Shown piece after piece: positions 1-8,805 of a stretch of 64,000 nucleotides of DNA (within the stretch, counting starts at the first letter, position 1; each line of letters opens with the position of its first letter). Source of the stretch: REEB85 sp018971455 (GTDB lineage Bacteria > Pseudomonadota > Alphaproteobacteria > Acetobacterales > Acetobacteraceae); the NCBI GenBank assembly GCA_028871195.1, contig JAGWNT010000004.1, forward strand, positions 1 through 64,000. Direction: 5' to 3'. The position numbers were made by a program, and so were the translations under genes. The notes under the pieces are model-generated. The model was not told the DNA's origin. It searched no databases and saw nothing but the letters and a program-made list of their open reading frames with translations.

Positions 1-1
1 G

Positions 2-1690
2 CGCCTGTTTCCCGGCACCCAGGTGACGATCGGGCCGGCGATCGAGAACGGGTTCTATTACGACTTCGCGCGCGACACCCCGTTCACGCCGGAGGATTTC
101 GCCGCCATCGAGGCGGAGATGCGCGCCATCGTCGCGGCGGGCCGCGCCTTCGAGCGCGAGGTGGTGAGCCGCGAGGACGCGATGGCGCTGTTTGCCGCCA
201 AGGGCGAGCGCTACAAGGTGGAGCTGATCGAGGGGCTGCCGGCGAGCGAGACCATCACGCTCTACCGCCAGGGCGAGTGGGTGGATCTGTGCCGCGGGCC
301 GCATATGCGCACCACCGCCGACATCGGCGGCGCGTTCAAGCTGATGCGCGTCGCCGGCGCCTATTGGCGCGGCGATCACCGCAACGCGATGCTGAGCCGC
401 ATCTACGGCACCGCCTGGCGCGACGAGAAGGAGCTCGCCGCCTACCTCAACCAGCTCGCCGAGGCGGAGAAGCGCGACCACCGGCGCATCGGCCGCGAGA
501 TGAACCTGTTCCACATCGAGGAAGCAGCAGTCGGCTCGGTGTTCTGGCACCCGAATGGCTGGCGGCTGTACCAGACCGCAGAGCGCTATATCCGCCGCCG
601 GCTCGACGCGGCGGGCTATGTCGAGATCAAGACCCCGCAGCTGGTCGACCGCACCCTGTGGGAGAAATCCGGCCACTGGGAGAAATTCCGCGAGCACATG
701 TTCATCGTCCAGGTCGAGGACGAGGACAAGACGCTCGCCCTGAAGCCGATGAACTGCCCCGGCGCGGTGATGGTGTTCCGCCAGGGCATCCGCTCCTACC
801 GCGAGCTGCCGCTGCGGCTCGCGGAGTTCGGGCAGGACCATCGCTACGAGCCCTCCGGCGCGCTGCACGGCATCATGCGGGTGCGCGCCTTCCAGCAGGA
901 TGACGGGCATATCTTCTGCACCGAGGACCAGATCGGCGCGGAGACGATCCGCTTCGTCGAGCTGCTCTCCTCGATCTACCGGGATTACGGGTTCGAGGCC
1001 TACCGGGTGAAGTTCTCCACCCGCCCGGCGCTTCGCGCGGGCTCCGATGCCGTGTGGGACAAGGCCGAGGCGGCGCTGGAAGCGGCCTGCCGCGAGGCCG
1101 GGGTGGAATACACGATCAACCCCGGCGAGGGCGCGTTCTACGGGCCGAAGCTGGAATTCGTGCTGCGCGACGCGATCGGGCGGGATTGGCAGTGCGGCAC
1201 GCTGCAGGTGGATTTCGTGCTGCCCGAGCGGCTCGGCGCGGATTATGTCGGCGAGGACAGCGCGCGCCACCGCCCGGTGATGCTGCACCGGGCGATCCTG
1301 GGCAGTTTCGAGCGCTTCCTCGGCATCCTCATCGAGCAATATGCCGGGCGGTTCCCACTCTGGCTGGCGCCGGTGCAGGTGGCGGTCGCCACCATCGTCT
1401 CGGACGCGGATGATTATGCGCGCGAGGTGCAGGCCGCGTTGCGGAGCGCAGGGCTGGCCTGCGTGCTCGACGTGTCCAACGAGAAGATCAACGCCAAGGT
1501 GCGCACGCACAGCCTCCAGCATGTTCCGGTGATCGCCGTGGTGGGCCGCAAGGAGGCCGAGGGCCGGATGGTGGCCTTGCGCCGGCTCGGCGGCGAGGCG
1601 CAGGAGGTGGTGCCGCTGGAGGAAGCGGTGCGCCGGCTTGCAGACGAGGCGATGCCGCCCGACATAGCAAGACTGCGCGAGATCGCTTGA
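2..1690 (+). CDS. thrS: Threonine--tRNA ligase (5' end cut by window edge)
   Basis: Charges tRNA-Thr in the cytoplasm. The reading frame is open from base 2, so the start lies upstream. What remains is the end of the editing domain (CRGPH, whose Cys and His match editing-site residues of E. coli ThrRS), the class II catalytic core and the anticodon-binding domain (from about PVQVAVATIV). The expected zinc ligands are present: Cys in KPMNCPG, His in DDGHIFC and His in LHRAILGS. Class II motif 2 is MRVRAFQQDDGH. The gene ends 97 bases before the proposed infC start, the same thrS-infC order as in E. coli. No terminator is visible between them, so cotranscription is likely. Confidence 0.97.
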   Translation, partial: RLFPGTQVTIGPAIENGFYYDFARDTPFTPEDFAAIEAEMRAIVAAGRAFEREVVSREDAMALFAAKGERYKVELIEGLPASETITLYRQGEWVDLCRGPHMRTTADIGGAFKLMRVAGAYWRGDHRNAMLSRIYGTAWRDEKELAAYLNQLAEAEKRDHRRIGREMNLFHIEEAAVGSVFWHPNGWRLYQTAERYIRRRLDAAGYVEIKTPQLVDRTLWEKSGHWEKFREHMFIVQVEDEDKTLALKPMNCPGAVMVFRQGIRSYRELPLRLAEFGQDHRYEPSGALHGIMRVRAFQQDDGHIFCTEDQIGAETIRFVELLSSIYRDYGFEAYRVKFSTRPALRAGSDAVWDKAEAALEAACREAGVEYTINPGEGAFYGPKLEFVLRDAIGRDWQCGTLQVDFVLPERLGADYVGEDSARHRPVMLHRAILGSFERFLGILIEQYAGRFPLWLAPVQVAVATIVSDADDYAREVQAALRSAGLACVLDVSNEKINAKVRTHSLQHVPVIAVVGRKEAEGRMVALRRLGGEAQEVVPLEEAVRRLADEAMPPDIARLREIA

Positions 1691-1787
1691 ACTGCGCCGA
1701 TGGATTGAGCGATACAGGCGACGTTCGCCGGATGTTCGACCCGTCGGATGCCGCGCGGACCGAGTGTAACAGGAACAGGAGACGACC

Positions 1788-2324
1788 ATAGCCAGAGGAC
1801 CGATGCCCGCCCAGCCGAGCCGCGACGGGCCACGCGTGAACGAGGAAATCCGGGTGCCGCAGGTGCGGCTGATCGACCAGGACGGCGAGATGCAGGGCGT
1901 GATGAGCACGCGCGACGCCATCCTGCGGGCCTATTCGGTGGGGCTGGACCTACTGGAGATCAGCCCCAATGCCGAGCCGCCGGTGGTCAAGATTCTCGAT
2001 TTCGGCAAGTTCAAATACGAACAGCAGAAAAAGAAGAACGAGGCGCGCAAGAAGCAGAAGGTCATCGAGATCAAGGAGATCAAGGTGCGCCCGAACATCG
2101 ACGAGAACGACTATCAGGTGAAACTGCGCGCCATGAAGTCCTTCATCGAGGAGGGCGACAAGGTGAAGGTGACGCTGCGGTTCCGCGGCCGCGAAATGGC
2201 GCACCAGGATATCGGCATCAAGGTGCTCGAGCGGATCCGCGGCGACATGGATGCCCAGACCAAGGTCGAGCAGATGCCGCGGATGGAAAACCGGCAGATG
2301 GTGATGGTGCTGACGCCGCGCTGA
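1788..2324 (+). CDS. infC: Translation initiation factor IF-3, probable ATA start
   Basis: IF-3 binds the 30S subunit and proofreads the initiator tRNA-start codon pair. The protein has the IF-3 N domain (DGPRVNEEIRVPQVRLID), the Lys/Glu-rich linker helix (FGKFKYEQQKKKNEARKKQK) and the C domain. I start it at ATA 1788, five codons before the first ATG (1803). An AGGAG at 1777-1781 sits 6 bases before the ATA, while the ATG has only AGAGGA three bases upstream. The ATA start would give an MARGP N-terminus, which resembles alphaproteobacterial IF-3. infC is known to use rare start codons (AUU in E. coli) for autoregulation. Product identity is certain; the start is inferred. With ATG 1803 the protein is 173 aa. 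Confidence 0.93.
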   Translation: MARGPMPAQPSRDGPRVNEEIRVPQVRLIDQDGEMQGVMSTRDAILRAYSVGLDLLEISPNAEPPVVKILDFGKFKYEQQKKKNEARKKQKVIEIKEIKVRPNIDENDYQVKLRAMKSFIEEGDKVKVTLRFRGREMAHQDIGIKVLERIRGDMDAQTKVEQMPRMENRQMVMVLTPR

Positions 2325-2348
2325 GCGGGGGCGCGAGAGGACGGAAAG

Positions 2349-2735
2349 ATGGCGGGTTTGGGCGATGCCTGGTCGGCGCGGGCGCTCGCGTCGTTGCGGA
2401 TCGTGACGGCGTTGCTGTTTCTTCAGCACGGGCTGAACAAGTTCTTCGACTTTCCGCAGACCGCCGGGCACCACGTGCCGGCCATGTTCACCCTGGTGTG
2501 GTTCGCCGGCGTGATCGAGATCGTCGGCAGCGTGCTGGTGGCGCTGGGCGTGTTCTCCCGGCTGGCCGCGCTGGTGATGTCCGGTGAAATGGCGGTCGCC
2601 TATTTCCGGGTGGCCGCGCCGCACAGCTTCTTTCCGCTGATCAACCGCGGCGAGGAGCTCATCCTGTTCAGCTTCATCTTCCTGCTCGTCGCGGTGGCCG
2701 GCCCGGGCGCCTGGGCGGTTGATTCCAGGCGCTGA
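2349..2735 (+). CDS. DoxX family membrane protein
   Basis: A 128-residue integral membrane protein with four hydrophobic segments. It has the DoxX-type start (SLRIVTALLFLQHGLNKFF) and the short GVFSRLAALVMSGEMAVAYF region typical of the family. DoxX-like proteins are linked to quinone or thiosulfate redox chemistry or membrane stress, but most have no proven substrate. It starts 24 bases after infC behind a GAGAGGACGGAAAG ribosome-binding region, so it is probably read through from infC. The substrate is unknown. Confidence 0.85.
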   Translation: MAGLGDAWSARALASLRIVTALLFLQHGLNKFFDFPQTAGHHVPAMFTLVWFAGVIEIVGSVLVALGVFSRLAALVMSGEMAVAYFRVAAPHSFFPLINRGEELILFSFIFLLVAVAGPGAWAVDSRR

Positions 2736-2750
2736 GACAACCGCTGCAAG

Positions 2751-3383
2751 CTACGGAATAGACAGGAAATTCGCCGTCGTGGAGGCGCGGCTCACCAGGG
2801 CCTGAAGGGCCGGGTCCTGGTGGCCGTCGCGCGCGGTCAGCGCCTCCATCGGCACGAAATACTCGTGCGGGTGGGGCACCTGGCTGGCGGCGAAACCCTC
2901 GTAATGGCGGGCCTTGAGCCCGTACATCACCCGCATGTCGCGCACCGGCAGCACCAGGGGCTAGGCCGGCTCGTGGCGCAGCACGCCGGTGGCCTGCCAG
3001 CGCGGCATCGGGTCCGCCGGGGCGACCGGGGCGAGCAGCCAGGGCACGGGGCAGACGGCGAGCAGGGAATGGGTGCTGGGCGCGAAGCGCGAGCGCTTGT
3101 CGAGCAGGTTCTGCAGCGAGCCGCAGGCTTCGATGGCGAAGATGTCCGGCATAGGGTCGAGCGGCGTGCCGCCGAAATTGAGCCACAGGCCATCGGGCAA
3201 GGTGCGCAGACGGTTGCTGCCCGGAAATTTCAAGAACGGCTGGCAACCATTTGAAATTTCAGTTGGCCGTCCGCGAAGCCAGCCATCGACGCCGCCCGGC
3301 TTCGGGCGCAGCCCGGGCGGGCGCTGCGGCCAGAGGCGCAATCTGGCCCGCACCAAGGCGTCGAGCGAACGGAAGCCCGTCAT
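2751..3383 (-). pseudogene. Hypothetical protein gene broken by an in-frame TAG
   Basis: Two minus-strand open segments lie in the same frame and are separated by one amber codon at 2961-2963. The upstream part runs from an ATG at 3383 (MTGFRSLDALVRARL, with GGAGAG at suitable distance) to GVLRHEPA. After the stop it continues as PLVLPVRDMRVMYGLKARHY and ends at 2751. Read through, it would give about 210 residues. The codon-like pattern and sensible protein composition continue past the stop, so this looks like a decayed intact gene rather than two genes. I do not recognise the family. It ends 15 bases from the convergent doxX stop and lies beside an AT-rich stretch. A sequencing error or amber readthrough is the alternative. 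Confidence 0.6.
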
Positions 3384-3716
3384 TCCCATCTCTCCATTCA
3401 GGGCCGCCGCAAGCCGCAACTCCCGGTGGAACAGTAGCGGCGCTCACAACTTGTTGAAAGTCGTTTGTTAATAAAAATTGCGCATCAAGCAGCTATTCCA
3501 TCGAAACTAACCAGATAATTCGTGGTGCGTTTGGTCACAAAATCTCATCAATACCTCATGAAAATTTATCGAGGGATTTTATAGTTATGTAATGCTTGTC
3601 GTTATATTTTTATTTCCAGGACGATAGGGGCGGCTCTGACTCGGTGGCGACGTGGGCGGTGGGTGGCCGATCACGGGGCTTAGACGCGCGGGCGACGATC
3701 GGGGCGGCCGGCGGTC
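3384..3716. other. Gene-free interval with AT-rich island
   Basis: No convincing gene lies between the broken gene and the gltA terminator. Bases about 3450-3620 are strikingly AT-rich (runs such as TTAATAAAAATTG and GTTATATTTTTATTT) in a surrounding of roughly 70% GC. The short open frames here have no family features. The island may carry the promoter of the broken gene or be a remnant of acquired DNA. I saw no tRNA, IS end or clear inverted repeat in it. Confidence 0.5.
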
Positions 3717-3718
3717 AC

Positions 3719-3751
3719 AAAAAAGCCCGACCGGCAGGGCCGGTCGGGCTT
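3719..3751 (-). terminator. Rho-independent terminator of gltA
   Basis: A perfect 13-bp inverted repeat (AAGCCCGACCGGC / GCCGGTCGGGCTT) with a 3-base loop lies 28 bases beyond the gltA stop. On the minus strand the stem runs straight into a TTTTTT tract (the plus-strand A run at 3719-3724). This is the strongest intrinsic terminator in the window. The plus-strand side has only TTTC, so it acts mainly on minus-strand transcripts. Confidence 0.9.
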
Positions 3752-3779
3752 TCGTGGGCTCCGGCGATGGCCGGAGGGG

Positions 3780-5093
3780 TCAGCGCCGTTCGAGTGGCAC
3801 GTAGTCGCGCTGGGTGGCGCCGGTGTAGATCTGGCGCGGCCGGCCGATCCGCTGGGAGGGATCCTCGATCATTTCCTTCCACTGGCTGATCCACCCCACC
3901 GTGCGCGCCACCGCGAAGAGCACGGTGAACATGCTGGTCGGGAAGCCCATCGCCTTGAGGATGATGCCCGAGTAGAAATCGACGTTCGGGTAGAGCTTGC
4001 GGCTGACGAAATACTCGTCGTGCAGCGCGATCTTCTCCAGTTCCACGGCGAGGTCGAGCAGCGGGTCGTCCTTGATGCCGAGTTCCGCCAGCACTTCGTG
4101 GCAGGATTGCTGCATGATCTTGGCGCGCGGGTCGTAGTTCTTATAGACGCGGTGGCCGAAGCCCATCAGGCGGTTATGGCTGTTCTTGTCCTTCACACCG
4201 GCGAGGAAGGCCGGGATGTTGCTGACATGCCCGATCTCGGCCAGCATCTTGAGCACGGCCTCGTTGGCGCCGCCATGCGCCGGTCCCCACAGGCTGGCGA
4301 TGCCGGCGGCGATGCAGGCGAAGGGATTGGCCCCGGTGGATCCGGCCAGGCGCACCGTGCTGGTCGAGGCGTTCTGTTCGTGGTCGGCGTGCAGGATGAA
4401 GATGCGGTCCATGGCGCGGGCCAGGACCGGGTTCACCACGTACGGCTCGGCCGGCACCGCGTTCATCATGTAGAGGAAGTTTTCCGCGTAGGTGAGGTCG
4501 TTGCGCGGATACACGAAGGGCTGGCCGATCGAGTACTTGTAGGCCCAGGCCGCGATGGTCGGCACCTTGGCGATCAGCCGGAAGGCGCTGATGCGGCGCA
4601 CTTCGGGGTCGGTGATGTCCAGGCTGTCGTGGTAGAAGGCCGACAGCGCCCCGACCACGCCGCACATCACCGCCATCGGGTGGGCGTCGCGGCGGAACCC
4701 GTCATAGAAGCGGCGCAGCTGCTCGTGCAGCATGGTGTGGCGCATGACGCCGCGCTCGAAATCCTCCTTCTGCGCGGGGTTGGGCAGCTCCCCGTTCAGC
4801 AGCAGGTGGGCGACCTCGAGGAAGGTCGATTTCTCGGCCAGCTGCTCGATCGGGTAGCCGCGGTGCAGCAGCACGCCGACATCGCCGTCGATATAGGTGA
4901 TCTTGCTCTCGCAGGCGGCGGTGCCGCCGTAGCCGGGATCGTAGGTGAACAGGCCGAGCTGGTCGTAGAGCTTGCGGATGTCGAAGACGGAGGGGCCGAT
5001 GGTGCCCGGGATCAGCGGCAGCGTGGTGCTGCGGTTGGAGCCTTCCAGTGTTATCGTGATGGTCCCGCCGCCCGTGGTTGCCGTGCCGCTCAT
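3780..5093 (-). CDS. gltA: Citrate synthase
   Basis: Condenses oxaloacetate and acetyl-CoA at the entry of the TCA cycle. The 437-residue length fits the E. coli-like hexameric type II family, whose members are often NADH-inhibited. Catalytic residues are visible: His in GPAHGGANEA, His in MGFGHRVYK and Asp in YPNVDFYSG. I chose ATG 5093 (MSGTATTGG) because AAGGAA lies five bases upstream; the ATG 16 codons earlier has no such site. The gene is monocistronic, with about 210 bases of upstream DNA and a strong terminator downstream. Confidence 0.97.
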   Translation of the reverse strand: MSGTATTGGGTITITLEGSNRSTTLPLIPGTIGPSVFDIRKLYDQLGLFTYDPGYGGTAACESKITYIDGDVGVLLHRGYPIEQLAEKSTFLEVAHLLLNGELPNPAQKEDFERGVMRHTMLHEQLRRFYDGFRRDAHPMAVMCGVVGALSAFYHDSLDITDPEVRRISAFRLIAKVPTIAAWAYKYSIGQPFVYPRNDLTYAENFLYMMNAVPAEPYVVNPVLARAMDRIFILHADHEQNASTSTVRLAGSTGANPFACIAAGIASLWGPAHGGANEAVLKMLAEIGHVSNIPAFLAGVKDKNSHNRLMGFGHRVYKNYDPRAKIMQQSCHEVLAELGIKDDPLLDLAVELEKIALHDEYFVSRKLYPNVDFYSGIILKAMGFPTSMFTVLFAVARTVGWISQWKEMIEDPSQRIGRPRQIYTGATQRDYVPLERR

Positions 5094-5303
5094 GCGTAGT
5101 TCCTTCCTCGTACGGCGCGCCGCGCCGCCTGCGATGATCATGGCCGAAAATCCGGGAGTGGCGCGCCGACCACGCCGGCCCGGACAGGCCGGCTCCGGCG
5201 AGGCGCTGGGTCACCCACCCCCTTACACTGACCCGAAACCTAGGGCCGGCTCATCCTCAACGCAACCTTCGCGCTTGCAGCAAAGAGAGCGTTGCCTCGC
5301 CGG

Positions 5304-5879
5304 TCAGAAGCTGCCGCCGCGCCACAGGCCCCGCTTGGCCGCGCGGGCTTCGCGCTCGGCCGGCGCGAGGCCGGCGCCGCGCGCGCGGGCCCAGCCCTGC
5401 TCGACGAGGGTGCGGTTCAGCCCGGTGCCGTCGGCCTCGCAGCGTCCGCGCGCGAAGCCTTCGCCGTCGCGCCCGTCGAGCCGGCAGGCGATGTCGTGGC
5501 CGCGCACCAGGCTCGCCAGGGCGGCCGCGGCGGCGGCGCCGCAATCCTGCGTGGCGGCGGACCCGGCGAGGCCCGGAAGGCGGCACTGGGTGCCACGGGA
5601 AGGGGCGGCGATGCCGGCCAGGCGCACGACGGTCCGGTGCAGCACGAGGGTCTGCCCGTCCACCACCGCGACCTCGGGCGATGCGGCGGTGAGCGTGCCG
5701 CCCAGCCGCGGTACCCGGCCGAACAGCTCCGACGGCATGGCGAGCATCATCACCACGCCGATGCAGGCCGCGCCGAGCGCGCCGGCGAGCAGGGCCGGGC
5801 GCACCCGCCCGGCCAGCAGGCGGGCGGAGTGGCGGCCGGAGCGCGACCGGAAGATGCGGCGGGGCGGGCGGATGGGCAA
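5304..5879 (-). CDS. Membrane-anchored SNase-like protein, catalytic residues lost
   Basis: A 191-residue protein with an Arg-rich N-terminus, one membrane segment (about residues 27-48, LLAGALGAACIGVVMML) and a C-terminal staphylococcal-nuclease-like domain. The domain is recognisable from VVDGQTLVLH, VVRLAGIAAP, a Cys-rich middle, LNRTLVEQGWAR and the closing GLW. By eye against S. aureus nuclease, Asp21 is replaced by Gln, Asp40 by Ala and Glu43 by Ser, while Arg35 and an Arg near position 87 remain. It is therefore probably not an active calcium-dependent nuclease. N-in topology would place the domain outside the cytoplasm. Function unknown. Confidence 0.75.
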   Translation of the reverse strand: MPIRPPRRIFRSRSGRHSARLLAGRVRPALLAGALGAACIGVVMMLAMPSELFGRVPRLGGTLTAASPEVAVVDGQTLVLHRTVVRLAGIAAPSRGTQCRLPGLAGSAATQDCGAAAAAALASLVRGHDIACRLDGRDGEGFARGRCEADGTGLNRTLVEQGWARARGAGLAPAEREARAAKRGLWRGGSF

Positions 5880-6018
5880 CCCTGGGTCCTCTTGGCGACG
5901 ATACCGTGGGCCGGCGTGGCAGGGCGTCTTCAGACGTGCGGTCAGGCACTCTGGGCGTGCCCGATTAAGGACCGGTTACGCGGTGGCGCCACGACTAGCG
6001 CGCGGCGCCACCCTTCGC

Positions 6019-6080
6019 AACAGCCGAATGGGGCAACAGCCGAATGGGGGAACAGCCGCATGGGGGAACAGCCGAATGGG
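6019..6080. repeat. Four tandem copies of a 16-bp unit
   Basis: The unit AACAGCCGAATGGGGN begins at 6019, 6035, 6051 and 6067. Copies differ only at base 16 and at one A-to-C change in the third copy, and the last copy is cut short. The array lies just beyond the secF stop (6089), between secF and the upstream side of the SNase-like gene. Period 16 is not a multiple of three, so it is non-coding. No T-run follows, so it is not an obvious terminator. Confidence 0.85.
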
Positions 6081-6088
6081 CCTCGTGA

Positions 6089-7042
6089 TCAGGACGCCGC
6101 CTTGGCGGTCTTGGCGGTGGCGCCGGCATCCCGCCGCAGCCGGTGCTCGCCGAGGAAGAGCAGGATCGGCGCGGCAATGAAGATCGAGGAGGAGGTGCCG
6201 ACGACGATGCCGAACAGCATCACCCAGGCGAAGCCCGACAGCGTGGCGCCGCCGAACAGCGCCAGCGGCAGGGCGGCGAGAAACACCGTCATGGACGTGC
6301 CGAGCGTGCGGTTCAGCGTCTCGTTGATCGACAGGTCGATCAGCTCGCGCAGCGGCATCGTTTTGTACTTGCGCAGATTCTCGCGCATCCGGTCGTACAC
6401 CACCACCTTGTCGTTGGTGGAGTAGCCGATGATGGTCAGGATCGCGCCGATCATCACCAGGTCGAATTGCAGGCGGGTGATGACCAGGAAGCCGATTGCC
6501 TTGGTGACGTCGAGCAGCAGCGTCACGACCGCGCCGACGGCGAACTGCCATTCGAAACGGAACCAGATATAGACCAGGATCATCCCCAGGCTGATGCCCA
6601 GCGCCAGCATGCCGTTCTGGAACAGCTCGGCCGAGACCGAGGCACCGACCGCATTGGTGGCGAGCAGCCTGGTGCCGGGCTGGGCCTGGGCGAGTGCCGC
6701 CGTCACCTTGCCGATCTCAGCCTGGGTGGCGGCCTCGCTGGGCAGTGCGCCGAGGCGGATCATCACGTCCTGCGCGGTGCCGAAGCGCTGCACGCCGGGT
6801 TCGCGGATGCCTTGGGCCGCGAGGGCCGCGCGGATGCGGGCGAAATCGGCGGGGGCGGGGGTGTGCGCCTGCATGACGATGCCGCCCGAGAAGTCGATGC
6901 CCAGATTGAGCCCCGGGTAGAAGAACAGGATCAGGGATGCGCTCGACAGGATCGCCGAGACGATGAGGCCCATGAAGCGGCCGCGCATGAAGCGGATGCG
7001 GGTGCCGTCGGGGACGATGCGGAACAGCGGGCGGATGAACAT
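6089..7042 (-). CDS. secF: Protein translocase subunit SecF
   Basis: SecF works with SecD in the inner membrane, using the proton gradient to help pull secreted proteins through SecYEG. The 317 residues show the N-terminal membrane segment, the family motif GIDFSGGIVMQ, a short periplasmic domain and five C-terminal membrane segments. The conserved cytoplasmic STNDKVVVYDRMRENL loop lies between them. It starts nine bases after secD, so the two form one operon. secF is the downstream gene. Confidence 0.97.
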   Translation of the reverse strand: MFIRPLFRIVPDGTRIRFMRGRFMGLIVSAILSSASLILFFYPGLNLGIDFSGGIVMQAHTPAPADFARIRAALAAQGIREPGVQRFGTAQDVMIRLGALPSEAATQAEIGKVTAALAQAQPGTRLLATNAVGASVSAELFQNGMLALGISLGMILVYIWFRFEWQFAVGAVVTLLLDVTKAIGFLVITRLQFDLVMIGAILTIIGYSTNDKVVVYDRMRENLRKYKTMPLRELIDLSINETLNRTLGTSMTVFLAALPLALFGGATLSGFAWVMLFGIVVGTSSSIFIAAPILLFLGEHRLRRDAGATAKTAKAAS

Positions 7043-7051
7043 GGCGTGCTC

Positions 7052-8629
7052 CTACACCGGCAGCGGGGCGTTGCGATTGGCGGCGTACCAGCGGACCATC
7101 ATCAGCCTGGCGAGCATGGTGGCGGTGAACAGGCTGGTGGCGATGCCGACGGTGATGGTGACCGCGAAGCCGCGCACCGGGCCGGTGCCGAAGACGAACA
7201 GCATGACATGCGCCAGGAAGGCAGTGGCGTTGCTGTCCACGATGGTCGAGTAGGCGCGCTTGAACCCCGCCTCCATGGCGTTGAGCGGCGTGCGGCCGGC
7301 CTTGTACTCCTCGCGGATGCGCTCGTTGATGAGGATGTTGGCGTCCACCGCCATGCCGAGCGTGAGCAGGATGCCGGCCATGCCGGGCAGCGTGAGCGTC
7401 GCCTGCAGCAGGCTCAGCACGGCGACCATCAGCACCAGGTTGACCAGCAGCGCCACGTTGGCGAACCAGCCGAACAGCCCGTAGAACACCGCCATGTAGG
7501 CCATCACAAGCACGAAGCCGGCGGCCAGCGACAGGGCGCCGGCGCGAATCGCATCGGCCCCCAGCTCGGGGCCGATGCTGCGCTGTTCGACGACGCTGAG
7601 CGGCGCGGGCAGGGCGCCGGCGCGCAGCAGCACGGCAAGGTCCGTCGCGCTGGCGGCGGTGAAGTTGCCGGAGATCTGTCCGCTGCCGGCGGTGATCGGC
7701 TCGCGGATGACCGGCGCGCTGATCACCTGGCCGTCAAGCACGATGGCGAAGGGGTGGCCGACATTGCGCCGCGTGATGTCGGCGAAGCGGCGGGTGCCGA
7801 CGGAATCGAAGCTGAAATTGACCACCCATTCCCCGGTCTGCGGGTTCTGTGTGGCGGTGGCGTTGGTGAGGTTGGCGCCGTCCACCTCGACGCGCCTGCG
7901 CACCGCGACCTTGGCGCCGGGATGGCCCTCCAGCGGCAGGAAATCGACGCCCGGCGGCGGCACCGGGGCGGCGGTGTTGGCGCCCTCGTCGGTGAGGTGG
8001 AAGGTCATCCGGGCCGTCTTGCCGAGCAGCTCCTTGATGCGGTTGGGGTCGCCCACGCCAGGCAGCTGGACGACGATGCGGCTGTCGCCCTGGCGGGTGA
8101 TGATGGGATCGACCACGCCGGTGGCATCGATGCGCCGGCGGACGATCTCGATGGATTGCTGCACCGCCGCCAGCGCCTTGTCGTGCAGCGCCACCGGCGA
8201 GAGGGTGACGGTGATCTGGCCGGGGGCGGTGGCGAATTGCAGGTCGGGCTGGCCGGTCAGGCTGGTGGGGTCCGTCGTCGCCAGCGCCTGCAGGGCGGCC
8301 AGGGCGGCGGCTTCCTTGCCGGGTTCGTCGATGCGCACGACGAGGCGGGTCTGCTTGGCGTCGGGGGTCACCAGGAAGCGGGCGATGCCGGCGCGGCGCA
8401 GCGCCTGGCGCGCCGAATCGGCGAGGCCGTTGAGGCGCTCGCGGATGACCGAGGCCATGTCCACTTCCATCAGCAGATAGCTGCCGCCGCGCAGGTCGAG
8501 TCCGAGATGGATGGTGCGCCACGGAACCCAGGCCGAGGGCGCCGCGACCAGGTTGGGCAGGCTGACCAGCAGGCCGAGGATGCAGGTGCCGAGCACGAGC
8601 AGGGTCTTGAGGCGGGAGAAGTACATCAT
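7052..8629 (-). CDS. secD: Protein translocase subunit SecD
   Basis: Partner of SecF in the Sec auxiliary complex. The 525-residue protein has an N-terminal membrane helix (LLVLGTCILGLLVSLPNLVA), the LGLDLRGGSYLLMEVD motif, a long periplasmic P1 region and a C-terminal membrane block. That block carries GMAVDANILINERIREEY, which holds conserved charged residues of the RND-like core. Size and order are usual. yajC, often just upstream, is not here; the upstream neighbour is a divergent oxidoreductase gene across 176 bases. Confidence 0.97.
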   Translation of the reverse strand: MMYFSRLKTLLVLGTCILGLLVSLPNLVAAPSAWVPWRTIHLGLDLRGGSYLLMEVDMASVIRERLNGLADSARQALRRAGIARFLVTPDAKQTRLVVRIDEPGKEAAALAALQALATTDPTSLTGQPDLQFATAPGQITVTLSPVALHDKALAAVQQSIEIVRRRIDATGVVDPIITRQGDSRIVVQLPGVGDPNRIKELLGKTARMTFHLTDEGANTAAPVPPPGVDFLPLEGHPGAKVAVRRRVEVDGANLTNATATQNPQTGEWVVNFSFDSVGTRRFADITRRNVGHPFAIVLDGQVISAPVIREPITAGSGQISGNFTAASATDLAVLLRAGALPAPLSVVEQRSIGPELGADAIRAGALSLAAGFVLVMAYMAVFYGLFGWFANVALLVNLVLMVAVLSLLQATLTLPGMAGILLTLGMAVDANILINERIREEYKAGRTPLNAMEAGFKRAYSTIVDSNATAFLAHVMLFVFGTGPVRGFAVTITVGIATSLFTATMLARLMMVRWYAANRNAPLPV

Positions 8630-8805
8630 GTCGTCGAGGCGGCTCCGATGGGTGGCGGCCGGGTGGCTGGGCTGGCGGGGCGGCGGCGGAGAATGACGGC
8701 AAGGCCCACCCCGCGCAACCGCGCCGCGCCGGCCCGGCCGGTCGCTGCGGGGTCATGGCCCAAAACGCGCGGGACTGCTAGGTGTAGCGGCATGAGCATC
8801 GTGAA

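Noticed and set aside
3596..3889. Plus-strand open frame starting in the AT-rich island
   Set aside because: It runs through the gltA terminator and into the end of gltA, with no ribosome site or recognisable motif.
6019..6080. The 16-bp tandem repeats as a CRISPR array
   Set aside because: Units are directly adjacent without spacers, far too short, and no cas genes are present.
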